Shown: positions 48,688 through 61,422 of the stretch, one piece after another | Position numbering within the stretch: the first letter of the stretch is position 1 | Layout: the number at the start of each line of letters is the position of its first letter | Source of the DNA: Tetrastigma voinierianum | Taxonomy: Eukaryota > Streptophyta > Magnoliopsida > Vitales > Vitaceae | Length of the DNA stretch: 64,000 nt | Reading direction: 5' to 3' | Assembly (NCBI GenBank): GCA_016808115.1 | Contig: JAEQBH010004552.1 | Coordinates: 62,001-126,000 of the forward strand | Program-made: the position numbers and the translations under genes | Notes under the pieces: model-generated | Told to the model about the DNA's origin: nothing | Seen by the model: only the letters and a program-made list of their open reading frames with translations | Databases searched by the model: none

Positions 48688-50100
48688 TGATTAGTGCCCC
48701 AAAAAGTGCTATTTCAACCTATTTTTAATAGGTTTTGAGCGCTTTTGTGTACTTAATTGTTATAATTAACCCAATTGACATGTTCGTCCCTATTGTACTT
48801 CGATCACATTCTCGGTCATTTATTTTTTGACATGTGAATCGAAGCCAAATCATCATGTCAATCTAATCATAACAAAGCCTGGGTTGATTTCATCAATTTC
48901 ATATTTCTATCAAATTTTAGCAAGCCGTGAACAAAGAATATCAAAAGCAAGAAGAAATGAATAGTGTAACGTGAATAGTGAAAGTTAGTGGAGCAATGGA
49001 ACAAAGAATTTCAACAAAATATGAATGTATGAATAGAAAAATTTTATCATGTTTAGCAAATTACATAGCTTAATTTTCAGCCACAATAGTGAAATTTCAT
49101 AATAGTACCTTCACTTGTAGAAAATCATGCCCCCTCTTTTGTGTAGAAACAACCTCCCGTGCTTTGTTAATTCATTTCTACCCTCACTGTGAATTATTCT
49201 AGTTAGGTTAGATTGGTATTTTCACTCATTTGAAGGCTATATAAGCCATTTTCTGGAACAATTTGTAACCTAACTTTAATTCGAAGCATTCTCCAGTACG
49301 GGCCTATTTTGGCCTTCACGTTCTCTCTTCTCTCTCCTCTTTCTCTCACTTTGCAACCTGAACACACCTTGATACGACAATTCAAAGGATGTTTCATAAA
49401 GCCTCTAAACCTTGAAGAAGAGGGTTACTAGGGCTTGGGAAGTAAGGTTTGCATTTTGTTCTCCCGTTTTTCCATCAACAGTTTTGACATTTTGGTTCCC
49501 AAATTTGCAACTCTAGGTTTAAAGCTTGATGTACTTCTTCGCCAATACTTGGCAGTTTTTTTAGGGTTCAAGCAGGTTTACTTTAGATACACTGATATCC
49601 ATTAGTTTCTATTTATGAGCCATTGGAAGTAGGTAAAGGTGATAGATTTTCACTGTAGGAACCAAAAATGCTGAATAAATGCTTTATATCAAAAGGAAAA
49701 TTATTAGGGTTTAGTTTTTAAAGTTAAATGAAGATCCGGTTCGGGAATTGACTATAGGTCATCCTCCCCAACGCGAGGAAATGAACCCGAGACTTTTGTA
49801 ACCCTATCAACCCAACCCGCAGCCCAATACTCTGCTGATTTCTTTACACTTTATTTTAGTTTATTTCACCTTATTTTCGCTTTGCAAACCATTAACTCCC
49901 CTGTTTTTATCACCACCTTAAAATCTAAAACAAATCGACCATTTCTTGTTTCCATCAGAAATCATTTGGTAATGAGAAAACCTCATCCCCGTGTTCCCGA
50001 TCCTAGAGCGCTTATATCAGCAGCGAGTCACGCCACAAAGAGGGAGTAATTAGGTTATAAATTTTGTTGATTCATAACACCATACCGCCGCATCGAATCA
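48688..50100 (+). repeat. 5' LTR of A3 (1413 bp)
   Basis: Starts TGATTAGTGCCCCAAAAAGT and ends CATCGAATCA, matching the other A LTR ends. TATATAAGCCATTTTCTGG near 49239 is a plausible TATA region. Confidence 0.85.
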
Positions 50101-50102
50101 AA

Positions 50103-50121
50103 TGGCGTCATGTCGATGGTG
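50103..50121 (+). other. Degraded primer binding site of A3
   Basis: TGGCGTCATGTCGATGGTG against TGGCGCCGTTGCCGGGGATG in A1: the first five bases are kept, the rest has drifted. Confidence 0.65.
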
Positions 50122-50181
50122 TCAAGTGCGAATGATGACTTGCTAACACTCGTGGATCCGACAAGTTCTCGTGAATTTTCT

Positions 50182-50183
<2 letters not shown>

Positions 50184-50227
<44 letters not shown>
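50184..50227. repeat. (AT)n microsatellite
   Basis: About 22 AT units just inside A3, directly after GTGAATTTTCTTGT. Confidence 0.95.
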
Positions 50228-50231
<4 letters not shown>

Positions 50232-50479
50232 TTTAGTGTTTTCTGTGTTTAATTCATTTCATTTTATTTTTTTGTGTTTAGCTAATTTACCCCTTTTTGG
50301 TAGAGTTGTTTTTTTCTTTGTTCGTGTTTGCTTACTTGTTGGGTGTGGGTTCGTGTTCCAAAGGATAGAGTTTAATCAAGGTTGAATTTGAACCCAATGG
50401 AAGAGGGACAAGATTTGCCAAGATGTGGCAGGTAAACCTAGTGGATATATATGTCCACGAGGGATTAAGGTAAACCAAC

Positions 50480-51180
50480 CATGGCAAAGTCAAGAACCCG
50501 TGGAGAGGAATCCAAATGAACATAGTCCACATGAGGGACTATAGAAAAACCAATGGATGAGTTCACCATATGGTAGTACTCTTACAACCATAGTTGGGGG
50601 AATCACAATGGGGCTCCTCATGGGAACCAAGACTTCCACAAAGATAACCTCCTGAACCTCCATATTATGCTTCAACTCAATACTCGCCCACCACAAGCCA
50701 ATCCCTCCATTCAACAAGCCATTTCGACCTTACCGCATAATTGATGACTTTGTAAGGCAGCGTATGATTATTGTCTATTCGAATATAAGAGAATTGTCAC
50801 CGTGGAAGACAATTTGAACAATAAATTAGATAGCTAAAAATGACTTCTCAGTATAAATGGGGATTAACCTCGCAAGACCCATTAAAAACCCTGTCGACAA
50901 AGGAAGAATGTCCACCAGAGGAAGAGTGCCAAAGTGACACCATGGTAGAGGAGCAGTGTCAACAACAGCCACACCAGGGGCTTATAGAGGATTTTATTGA
51001 ATTGTCTGAAGGGTTGTCTGAATCCTCATATATGTGTGCTGTTGTTTTTCCAATGGAGAAGAAAGAAGAAATCCTTCCCTTTATAACCGAGGAGGGCAGT
51101 GGAAGAGCCCAAAAAGCATGTTCTCAAACCATTTCCCACAGAATTGAACCCCACTGCCAATGCCAAGGCCACCTATAACC
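50480..51180 (+). pseudogene. gag: Athila gag C-terminus / pre-RT linker remnant
   Basis: YNHSWGNHNGAPHGNQ (about 50575-50625) stands where A2 has NSNWRNHPNLSW. PPYYASTQYSPTTSQS follows in another frame. An open frame at 50840-51178 reads EECPPEEECQSDTMVEEQCQ, an acidic linker. In the next frame EEPKKHVLKPFPTEL corresponds to the EPPKLELKPLP segment that precedes RT in Athila. The reading is patchy, so call it a remnant. Confidence 0.6.
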
Positions 51181-53234
51181 CACTGCCGGTAGCACTCTTA
51201 TCCTCGAACCATCAGACATCCTACTTATACTGCAACACGCTTACACCCGAGAGAACTGTAAAACTGAGTTGTACCCCATCTCGCACCGCCTCGTGCACAA
51301 TTTTAGGAAATTAGTGGCCATTGTACAAGCCTTTCCCACTACCTCAAAGACAATGGCAGCTACACATACCGCATGGCATGCTGGATCGGTTCGAGGTGCC
51401 GTAAGGTTCGGATTCGGGAGCACCAATCCTAAGATTAAGCTCCACCGCCTTCTAGCACCACCGACAATACCGAAAGAATTGGTTTGAGGAACAAAGTTCA
51501 CTCATTTGTTTTGATTTTTTCTTTTTTTATTTTTTTGTTTTATTTAGTTTATTTTGATTTCTTTTAATTTTTCTTTTAGATTTTCTTCTAATTTTTAAGT
51601 TAATTTTGTTGTACTTTTGTTTTTCACTTTTCTGCAATTTTTCTTAATTTTTCTTGTATTAATTTTTTCAGTTTGAGTGAAAATTTTGAAGGTGAATGAA
51701 GATCGAGCAGAAAAACGAGAGAGAGATTTTCACATATTTGCTGCTATGTAGCGAATTTTCGCTACATAGCGATAATCTCCCCTGTTTTTGCCTCCTGATT
51801 TTGTTTTGAGCATAACTTTTTCATCTGATATTGGTTTTGGGTGATTTTCATCTCGTTGGAAAGATTAGAGAGTTTAGAATCTAAATATCGACAGAAAGAA
51901 CACATTTGAAATTTTGAAAAATGAGTAAAATACAAAATGTTCCAACTGGTCCCTTTTTTTTTCCTCTTTTCTTCTCTTAACTTGCTCATCTTAAGCCCAA
52001 ATGGAGTGAATAAAGTCTCTCTGGAAAGCTTGTGACGTCTCCTATCCAAAACTGAGTACATTTCATCAAGGAGGTATCACTTCCTCCCTTCAAATTCCAC
52101 TCCATGGCCACATCGAGGACAATGTCGAATTTGGTTGGGGGGGAGAGTTAAGGAAGGAAGTGTTGTTTATATTTTGAGAAAGTCTTGTTGTTAGGTCAAT
52201 GCTCATGCTGGTTAGTTTTTATTTGCACCAATTTTTGGAGCGGATATGTGTTTTTGTCTAGTTTAAGGCTTTGAAAAGGAACTTTTTTTACTTGCTTGTA
52301 ATTGGTCTCGATGTTTAGTTGAGGAATAGCCGAATTCTCGTCGTATTTAACCTTTCCACCTTAGCCAACCACACCGAGCACACAGTCTCAATGATAGCTA
52401 AGAAACAAGACAAAACCCCCCTCTACGATGCAAACCCTTCCTAAAGGTCGCTTACTCCCTTGAATAGGTTATGGACCCCCATGCAAAGAAGGCCAATGTG
52501 TCTTCCAAAATAAAAGAAGAGAAAAGGAAAAAGAAAAAAGAAAAGAAAAGAAGAAAAATTGCAACGCTTTGCCTTGAAATCCGAACACGGTCCGAGGGGT
52601 TTGTGGAGAAAGCCTTTAAAGCCTGGTGCCCTAAGCCAACTGGTTGGGAGCCACCGACTTAGTGTTCGCTACACGGGTGGATGGGTGAAGTTTAGCAAGT
52701 CAGAAAGCTGAGTCTCGAAATCATTCTAATCCTGTGGTAAAACCGAAGAGTTTGTGGTTGAAAATCCTTATGGCTTCGTGCCTCAAATCTAACTGTCAGG
52801 GAGAGAGACATCTGGGCGAATCTCTCCGCTACTTGACTTTCGTGAAGTCGATTCTCAAAGACGCACCCTACAACATAAAAATAATTGTGTAATAAGAGGT
52901 GGGTCCTGATCTATTTAGGTTAGTTAGCATACTAGGTTGTGCCAAGAGTTTGGTCGGGGGAGTGCCATTCAGCTTATTGTTGAGAGCTAATCAACAAACA
53001 CTTAGTGGAAGTTCGTGTCAGTCATCAAGAAGGAAGCTCTTTTGATACTCCATTTTGTATGGCATTCATTCTCTCGAGGTGGTCATTAGGCTAAGTTTCG
53101 ATAATTTTCATTGAGGGTTAGGCATTACTTCTTCATAACCTTTTTGAACTGCAACCTTGTAATATAATTTTGTTATAGTTTTATATGTTTTTTTTTATTT
53201 TCTTCTTGCATTGATAAGGGACTAGCAATGTGTC
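51181..53234 (+). other. A3 non-coding 3' region
   Basis: A frame at 51269-51487 has no recognised domain. From 51500 on it is T-rich then A-rich, with an internal purine tract GGTTGGGGGGGAGAG at about 52132-52146, as often seen between integrase and 3' LTR in Athila elements. No gene supported. Confidence 0.6.
51744..51769. repeat. 26-bp perfect palindrome in A3
   Basis: CTATGTAGCGAA, then TT, then its complement TTCGCTACATAG. It contains the GCGAA/TTCGC core seen in A LTR clusters. Confidence 0.9.
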
Positions 53235-53299
53235 GGTTGGGGGTGTGATTAGTGCCTAAAAAGTGCTATTTCAACCCCATTTTTACGTTTGAGCACTCA
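53235..53299 (+). repeat. A3 polypurine tract and first 54 bp of the 3' LTR
   Basis: GGTTGGGGGTG (53235-53245) then TGATTAGTGCCTAAAAAGTG. Homology ends at about 53299. Confidence 0.82.
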
Positions 53300-53686
53300 G
53301 GTAAGACCCGAGAAAATTCCAATTTTCTAAAAGTATAAAATCGTACTCGTAAAAACCGAAATTTTTCTAGATCTCGGTGACGAAACCGATTTCACCGTTG
53401 GAATCATCTCGCGAAATCTAGCTAGCACGACGACTTCGTCAGATTCGGTATAGTCTAATTGCACGTTTTTCAAGGAAACAAGCCTACATGTGACACTTCG
53501 TGAGCTTTTGAGTGGCACACAGGTGCCACGTCAAGTCTAATTCAGTCAACTTGAGCTCAAGGTGGGACCCACGTTGACACATGGCATGATGCCATTGGGT
53601 TGAAAAGTCAAAATCCAAGAGAAGGGATATAAGGGGAAATTTAGAATTTGTTAAATTGAAAAAGACAAAATAGCTAATAGTGCATC
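53300..53686 (+). repeat. 5' part of a plus-strand D LTR
   Basis: GTAAGACCCGAGAAAATTCC starts the fragment. It matches the first about 350 bp of the LTR at 20541 (ACCGTTGGAATCATCTCG shared) and is cut by A2 at 53687. Confidence 0.78.
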
Positions 53687-55168
53687 TGATTCGTGCCACA
53701 GTAGGCTGAGCTAAAATCAACAAAATTTATATACACTCTGTTCTTACCATCGCCGTAGTCAAGCTAATGCAGCATGCTGGTTCAGGGTCGAACACCTGGA
53801 TGGGTTTTCATCCTAAAATGACGGTATGCAATAAGGTAAGGCTTTTTATTCGACTTCGATTTGTGTTTCAAAACAAGTGGGAATGGTTTGAAAACCGAGA
53901 ATTGTAAAAACCGAAAGTTAGCTGCAAGAAAGTTAACTTGAAGATTTAGGTCACTAACTTGCAAGTTAGCAAACAAGGTCTCGGGTTTTATCCTCAAGTA
54001 TGACATGCAACCTATAGTCCATGGCATAACCGGATCTATGTTTAACTAGCAACCTCACCTTGAAATCAACTCCATTCGAAGTCAACACGTGCAGCATGCA
54101 TCTACGCCCCTTTAATCGCTTGAAACCCTAGCATTAAATATCATTTCAAAAGCTCGTAAAGACTATCTATCGAACCACAAAGGCATCTAGCAATAAGCAT
54201 GCACTCGTATCCTAAAGCATGAGAGTATTGGCTAAATCAAATAACATTCAAAGCTATTCAACCCCACTTGAGAAGATTAAGGGCCATAAATACAAAGACT
54301 TGTGACTTCTCAAGATACAAGAGACAACATGCACATGCCCCACCACCAAGCCAGCTTCCTTCCTTCAAAGAAAGGAGGCTTAGGCTACATCTCTTGAGTT
54401 GTCATCCTCAAGAGGGTGTCGCACCGAAAGTAAGGGTTATGGCAGGTAAGGGTAAAAAGCAAAACCTAAAATAAAGACTTATTTACAAAATGAAAACTAC
54501 AAAAATTCTTCTCTTCCCAAAAAATTGTTCCCTTTTGGTTACAAAACAAGAGGGGCTTATATAATCCACCTCAAGGCATGAAATACCAAAACCCTACAAA
54601 ATCGCTGCTAAAGGATAAGAGAGTAATACACCAAGTTTGGAAGTCTACTGGCATTAATTACAAACATGACGAGGCATTAAATTTCGCTAAAGCCGAAGAA
54701 TTTCGCTAGCTGGGCGATATTGTCAGTGAGTAGCGAAACGTGCATTTTCTAAAAACTGCCTAAATAAATCGGGTGGTCTAGCTAAATTAGAGATTAAGAG
54801 AAACAGTAAATTTTCTAAGATTGCGAAATTCAAGAATTCTAGCTTAAAATTTCGCAACTCTAGCGAAAATTCCTCGCTTGTTGATCTTCACTGGCTTTAC
54901 TGCATCCACTTTCTTCACTTTGCCTTGGTTTTCTCTATCGATTGGTCAAGCCGATGATCGAACATTGAATCAATCTTCATGATTCATTATTTGACTCGAA
55001 ATTGAACTCCAAGAGTGCGCAAACACCCGCAAAAACAACCAAAGCCACCAAGATAAGTGGTACTAAGAAGACTTGAACACTTCAATCGGGTATAAATGAC
55101 ATGATTAATGCGCAAAGCACTCAAACCTATCTAATATAGGTTCAAAATTGCACTTTGGCACTTAATCA
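53687..55168 (-). repeat. 3' LTR of A2 (1482 bp)
   Basis: The minus strand begins TGATTAAGTGCCAAAGTGC at 55168 and ends GGCACGAATCA at 53687. Very similar to 61423-62791. Holds a GCGAAAT/ATTTCGC cluster at 54680-54880. Confidence 0.88.
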
Positions 55169-55180
55169 CACCCCCCAACC
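55169..55180 (-). other. Polypurine tract of A2
   Basis: GGTTGGGGGGTG on the minus strand immediately before the 3' LTR. Confidence 0.85.
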
Positions 55181-58100
55181 AAAACGTTGCTAGTCCCTTA
55201 GCAATGCAAAAACAAAAAGGAGATGCATGTGGTGATTTTCAAAAAGGTTATGATTCAAAAAGGTAAATGTACATATAAACAGTACTTAAAATTGAAAAAT
55301 TGAAATCAAAATTGTGAACTGATATGAAAGAACTAAATCCATACAAGAACAATTCTAGATCAATCTTGGATCCACGATTCTCAACTTGAATTTCCACCTA
55401 AGTCTAATGGTTCTTTATATAACCGTATTAAGCCAATAAATTCAAAATTATTCTCTCCCCACTTAGCACCGACATGGCCTTAAGTCGCTAACAACCTAGA
55501 TAAGGATATACGCGACTTCTTTTCTTTATTCAACTACAATCGTAGGATGCAATGCTTAAAATCGACTTCACCTGAAAGTCCGTAACGGGGTCCACCGAGC
55601 GACTTAACCAATTAAGGCTTTGCACTTCGCCGTGCGATCCATGACCACTAACTCTAAAGGCTTCACTCTGACCAATGACTTCGAAAAATCAAGCACCTAC
55701 AACTGCTAGACTCTACCTATCCACCCATGTAACGAACACTAAATCGATGACTCCCAACCAATTAAGGCTTAGGCATCAGTTTCAAAGGCTTTCACGATAC
55801 ACTTCTGACCGTGCTCTGCTTCAAGGAAAAACTTCACGACTTTATTTTTCTTTTCTTCTTTTCTTTTTCTTTTTTTCTTTGCTTTTTTTGAAAGACAACA
55901 TTGGTCTTCAAGGTAACACAAACCTATCCTAGGTTGCCAACATGCTTAAGGCCTACTTATGCAGTTTAAAGGAAGCAACAAATTCACACCCTATTGAAAT
56001 AATCCGGAGGCAGGAATGACAGGAGAAATTTTCCAAGTCGAGCATGTCGAACCGTAAGTGACCAAAAACTGTTTCAAGCATGGAATTGGCTCTAACATAG
56101 AGGTGACAATCAGTGATTCAATTTTCCAACAAAAGCAATTCAATTGTCCAATTGTAGCAATTCAATTGTCCAATTGAAAATAAAAACAATTACCCATGGT
56201 AAAGGCACAAAACATGATATGTACAAAAAGTTGTATATATATAAACTGAATAGCTGATATACCAAACGTATAATACATGAATATAAAGTTAAACATTCAA
56301 AAGTATCACCGCCTACTATGGCTAATACAAAAAATCCTAATCAAAAATCGCGAGGCGCTGATAAAGCCGGGTAACTATACAAAATCATAAAGAAACCTAA
56401 CCACCACCGCCAGGCTGTGGCGGGTTCTAAGCTCGTTACGCCGCAGCCAGAACATCCAAAGAAGCTACGGTCGGTGGCCTCTGCTTAATCAGAACATGAG
56501 GAAAGCACTCCAAAGGGTCATAACTGTGTCGCATGGAATGGCACTGGGCCAACCTCTGATCCTGGGTTGCCTCTGTAGCCGCTAGTGAGCAGATAGCATC
56601 CATCACACCCGCCATTCTCCTCGAGCCGCATGAATGTACTCCGCCATCGGTGTGTCATCAGATGGGCCAAGAGATTCGCAAGAACATGTAAAGGTATGGA
56701 GGAGGAGATGGAGGTGAGACCATGAACCGGACCGATGTATCCCGCTCGTGGGCGTGTATATCATCTCCGTGGGTGGTCCTCACCTCCCGAATCTCGCATT
56801 CTCCCAGCCCCGTCGTTCGAGGGTGAAAAGAGACGGGCATAGTCATCACCCGCTCTACTGATAGCACCAGAGGGCATCGGACCCTCATCTCAACTCTGGG
56901 CTCACTGAAATCCCGTGATGCCTCGAGAACATGGCGCAGGAGTCTCAGATAAGTAATGGAAGGCTCCCTCTCGTCGTGCCAGTCCTTCCGACGACCTCTC
57001 CGAACTACAACAATGCAGGCCATCACCATCTCGTAGGACTGAACTAAAATCCCCCGAGATCCGGAGAAGTTCCTCCAGGGCCTCCTCGCACGTGAATGGG
57101 GTTTTAAATAAGCCTGCTCAAACAGATGGTCGATCGTGAGCATCCGAGGCGAGCCGCTCCGCAGTAACACGGTCCGAAGAAATGTGTCTCCGGGCCACAC
57201 TCGAATCCATCTCACGATGAGGTGGGTGGGCCCAATCTCCGAATCTCGCACGGGCTACCAGATACGCAGCCAAGAGCCGCTGAAATATCTACGCCCGAAA
57301 ATTCGCACGGGACACACATCGAATCGAAGCTCACGCGGACTAAAGCATCCTCTGGGAGGTCATCGAGCGGTAAACCGCAACACCCACTGTGGGCAAGAAT
57401 GCCGCCTGAGTCATGAAAGGTATTAGTGAATACCGATCAACCTCACGGACTCCCCGATTCGGGATCACCTACGGATCGTCAGAGTACCGACTCCTCGATG
57501 GAACGCCTAAGATGGAGTCGACATCTCCTAATGGGGTTCCTTACAAACAATGGCCTGGAATCCTCGAGGCGCGACAATGAGGTGATGGTCGCCTCCGCAG
57601 CCAGATGTGATCGGTGACTCCGCCGCGCCGAGAGGATTCAGGACTCGCCGGGTCCGACGTGGCCCGCTGAGGGCCTCGGCCTCCGAACCCCTCCAGGTAC
57701 AGGTGACGGGGCCCGAGGTCCCATCCGTGTCCGATAACGCCTAATCCTGCAGGCTCCTCCAGACAAATTTCTGGGACCGGTGATGGTGTCGAACTGACCG
57801 AGCCGGGGCCTCTCTCTCAGGCGTGCTAAATCTCACCCGAGGCCGAATACGGGACCCACCCCAAGTACGAACCATACTGAAATGTAACTAAAATACTGGA
57901 AGAGGGCTCGACTCACTGAAAATGCAATAATAATCAGACTTCAACTCGGGAGGCTCAGCCTGTGAGGGACACCGAATCACACCAAGCAAGCAAACTTAAC
58001 CAGTGGCTCACCGGCTATAATAAATCACCAAACCGCAAATGAAGGCTCAGGAAAAGACCAGATGCTGAGGCAGGGCTCAAATGGCTGAACCAAGGGCACA

Positions 58101-58639
58101 TGCTGATGGCTCGGGGGCTTCGGGCAATGAACTGACAGTGGCTCAGGCGCGTGGTCGAGGCCAAAAGTGTGCAAGGCGTTGAGGCTCTGGCCACCGCCTG
58201 ACACAGACCGTGGGACCTTGGTCACAAGAAGGCAAGTGTCGGGATACTCGTGGAACGGCGCTACAGAGGCCGGAGTCTGCATTTCGCCGAGGGGGAGAAT
58301 GCAGTGACACTGGCCAACCCCCTCTCAGACATATATAGACTAAAACGAGCAACAAAAGTCTTCCCTTCATTTCACTATTTTTAGCGACCAGGCTCGCCGG
58401 CCTTCCCGCAATCCAAAAAGCAAATTTACACAATATTACTACTATAAAAATTATCATATAAAATTTACTATATGAACTATAAATAAAATTTAACAAACAA
58501 TACTACTATATAAACAAAGTACTAATATAAAAAAATTACTAAATTAAAAAGTTTGGTTAAAAATAATTGAAATTAACTAAAATTTACTAACTTAAAACAA
58601 AAGTAAACACGGTGAACTCCAATCTCGCTTTATGGAAAC
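55181..58639 (-). other. A2 3' region with an unrecognised 197-codon frame
   Basis: 55181-56350 is AT-rich and non-coding (55845-55885 is T/C-rich). 56400-58320 is much richer in G and C. In it the minus frame 57251-56658 is open for 197 codons, Arg-rich, with text such as MRDSEIGPTHLIVRWIRVWP and VEMRVRCPLVLSVERVM; I recognise no domain. It sits where some Athila elements carry an extra 3' (env-like) frame, but I see neither signal peptide nor membrane segment, so that link is not made. Neighbouring frames at 57136-57617 and 58025-58496 overlap it without support. Confidence 0.4.
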
Positions 58640-59345
58640 ACCGAACCGGCTCATTCTCAAAATTTACCCAAGGGTCATGGAGAATGATCTCCTCAACCCC
58701 CGCAGCAGTCCGGTCGACCCATGGTGTCAAGGCCCAAATGTTGATTCGTCTCACATGGCTTTCGTAATTGAGGCGCTGGCTTGTAAATGTGCTGATGGCA
58801 AGACCAATATCTCCTCAACTCCATGGCTGATTACTCCGCATTTCCCCGACACTGTTTTCTCGCACATCGATCAATTGAAACACTTCATCGTAAATTTGAT
58901 TGCTTTAGCTTAACAAATTTTCGCTTGTTCAAATGGAAGATGCTTAACCTGTCATGTTACAAAGGTTGTTGCAGTGACTTCATTCGCAATTTATTATTGC
59001 ATTGGCAAAGGCCGAAATGGTCTTCCTAAACATTTGTACATGATCGTTCATTTGCAATCGCTCGTTTCAATTACAAAATTCACTGATAGCAGAATTTGTC
59101 TATCTTCACTAAGACATCCTCAACTATCCCCTTTGGGATTTTCACTGATCTATCGGCCAATGAGAGTGTGATGTTGGTAGGTTTAAGTTCACCTAAACCT
59201 AACTGCTTGTATAATGAATATGGCATGAGGTTCACACTGGCTCCTAAATCAAGCAATGATTTCTCTATGCAATTCCCACAAATATTGACTGAAATTGTGG
59301 GAGATCCTGGATCCTCAGATTTGACAGGTATTTGCTTAGATTATG
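58640..59345 (-). pseudogene. pol: Athila aspartic protease, decayed
   Basis: The minus strand reads ICGNCIEKSLLDLGASVNLM (DLGAS at about 59241-59258) and PYSLYKQLGLGELKPTNITL, then SLADRSVKIPKGIVEDVLVK, in one frame. LGRPF and VKHLPFEQAKIC follow out of frame near 59035-58930. The active-site triplet is DLG, not DSG/DTG; I recall DLGAS from other Athila proteases, so this may be a family trait. It would have processed Gag-Pol. Confidence 0.88.
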
Positions 59346-61080
59346 GCACCTGGAGCATGTCTTGAGAAAATGCCTTCTTCTCAATGCCTAACCCTTTAAT
59401 TGTGCAAGATCTTTCAAAATTTTTGTACAAGCAGCACTTGTTTGATTATGTCCAATAAAGGTATGTTAACCTTCACTTGCCTTAAGACCTCTAAGATGCA
59501 TGCTTGTTGAGATGCCTTCTTTTTACCTTGAAGTGCTTGTGGAAATGGAGGTGGTATGCGGTATTTCATTGAATCCTCCTTTAGGAGAATATGCTCAAAT
59601 TGCATTTCTTCTCCCTGCCTGGATTTTTCAACGGTGTTTCGCATGTTGATCAACCTCTTTCCACTCCCCTCGTAATTATAGCCTTAACTTCATCCATTCC
59701 GAATTGTTGGATGATCCTACCTCATGAATTCCTTGGGATTTGGAATTGTTTGTGATGGAACCTCCTTTCTCAGACCAAGCAACTTGTTGATCTCGCATCA
59801 ATACCGTGAGGTTGTCAATTTTTTTGCCGGATTGCTCAAGCCCATCTATTCTCTTGTTCAGCAGTTTCTTACAAAGGTCAACTTTGTGCCGGGCCAGACA
59901 TTGATCCCTTTTGTTCCTCAATTGAAAATTTCCCACCACCTTACTCAAATTCAATATGGCTTGTTCCACCGAGAAGATGGGAGCGGTGGTTTGTCAGGAT
60001 CATGGTGGGTACTAAATCGAGGTTCGGGGCACTGGGGTACTTGCCAGGGGGTTGGCCCCATGAGAGATTAGGATGATTCCTCCAATTAGAATTGTAGGTA
60101 TTACCATATGGAACATTGGATTGTTGTGGCTTGTATTGTCCTACAGTGTTTGCACATTCTAACATCAAATCCTTCACCGGCAGGCCATAGTGGCATGGTT
60201 CTACCGCGCACAGGGATTGGAAATTGGTGCAAGGATTGACTCGTGTGATTTTCAGTCACGCATGCACCTCTTGAGCCGGGGTTGGCTTCAAGCTCCTCCA
60301 CCTTCCTTGCTAGGGTTGAAATCCTAGCTCTCATCTCTATTTCTTCTGGAAGTGCATACATCCCACCCCTTGAGTTAACTATGGGTCTCATCCTTTCCGA
60401 TTCTCTAGGGTTAGGCTCATCCCAACCCTTAGAAATTTCAGCCACGTAATTTAAAAAATCCATGGCTTCGTCCGGATGCTTACTCAAAAAGTCTCCTCCA
60501 CACATGGTTTCCAAAAGTTGCCTCATGGCAGGAGACATACCACCATAGAAGTGGTTCACCAACATCCATGTGTCAAACCCATGATGTGGGCATGCATTGA
60601 TGGTTTCCATAAATCTCTCCCAACACTGGTAAAACCTCTCACCATCTTGAGCTGCAAAGGTATAAATTTGTCTTTTCAAATTGTTGGTCTTATGAGCACT
60701 GAAGAACTTCTTTAGGAATTCAGCTTGCAGCTCAGCCCAATTTCTAATGGTTCTAGGCCTCAATGAGTTGAGCCATATCTTGGCCTTGTCCTTAAGGGTT
60801 AATGGAATGCTTGGAAGTTTTTAGCAAATCCATGTCCATCATGGCCTTCTTTAAAGGTAGTGCAAACTCCTCAAAATCCCTAATATGAGGTAAAGGGATT
60901 TTCATTTTCCATACCATGATATGTGGGGAGTAGGGCACAACATGGCCTCACCGCTACATCTTCAAATAGGAGGAATGATACGTGACGGGGCACTAACTCT
61001 GGGGAGGGTGGATGTGATCCTCATGGTTCTATAGCATTCGATTCATGGGGTTCCCGTTGACTGTTCCCATGGGATCCAGG
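59346..61080 (-). pseudogene. gag: Athila gag, decayed
   Basis: The largest open piece, 60763-60101, has RNWAELQAEFLKKFFSAHKT, FYQCWERFMETINACPHHGF and DTWMLVNHFYGGMSPAMRQL. A frameshift leads into CANTVGQYKPQQSNVPYGNT then YNSNWRNHPNLSW (60177-59941). The next frame gives a coiled-coil-like KKLLNKRIDGLEQSGKKIDN segment (59969-59676), and 59653-59414 ends with EVLRQVKVNIPLLDIIKQV, the conserved gag/protease junction. N-terminal text MENENP near 60920 is out of frame. Four to five frameshifts in all. Confidence 0.9.
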
Positions 61081-61399
61081 AATCGCATACACCGACTTCA
61101 CTAGCTAGGTCAAGCTGTGTACTTATCCTATGCAATCTACTTGATGTGTCTCTATCCTAATCGCATAAAAAACACCGTTACAAAATTCTGTGAGACAACA
61201 CATAAATAACAAAGCTTACAAAAAGGTTAAAATTAACTACAAGAATTAAAACTGACTGTAAAGCAAAAACAAGGTGAAGCATCGCAAAGTGAAGCAACCG
61301 CGCTTCCTCGCAACCGGAAGTGACAAAAAGGTAAAAAGCATACTTCCACTTGTGATGTTGATCACAAGTACACTTCAACTTACCATTAGTAGTTTGGCA

Positions 61400-61420
61400 C
61401 CATCCACAAGAACGGCGCCA
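61400..61420 (-). other. Primer binding site of A2
   Basis: TGGCGCCGTTCTTGTGGATG on the minus strand: the first ten bases equal the A1 site, then it differs. Confidence 0.82.
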
Positions 61421-61422
61421 TT

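Larger units (their letters stand above)
48688..53299 (+). mobile_element. Athila-type element A3, internally deleted
   Basis: Plus-strand: 5' LTR 48688-50100, degraded primer site, gag/linker remnant about 50480-51180, non-coding 3' region, polypurine tract 53235-53245, and only about 54 bp of 3' LTR before D-family sequence takes over. Protease, RT and integrase are not readable. Confidence 0.82.

Noticed and set aside
56658..57251. Envelope-like gene of A2
   Set aside because: The position fits, but there is no signal peptide, membrane segment or recognised motif, so only an unassigned frame is reported.
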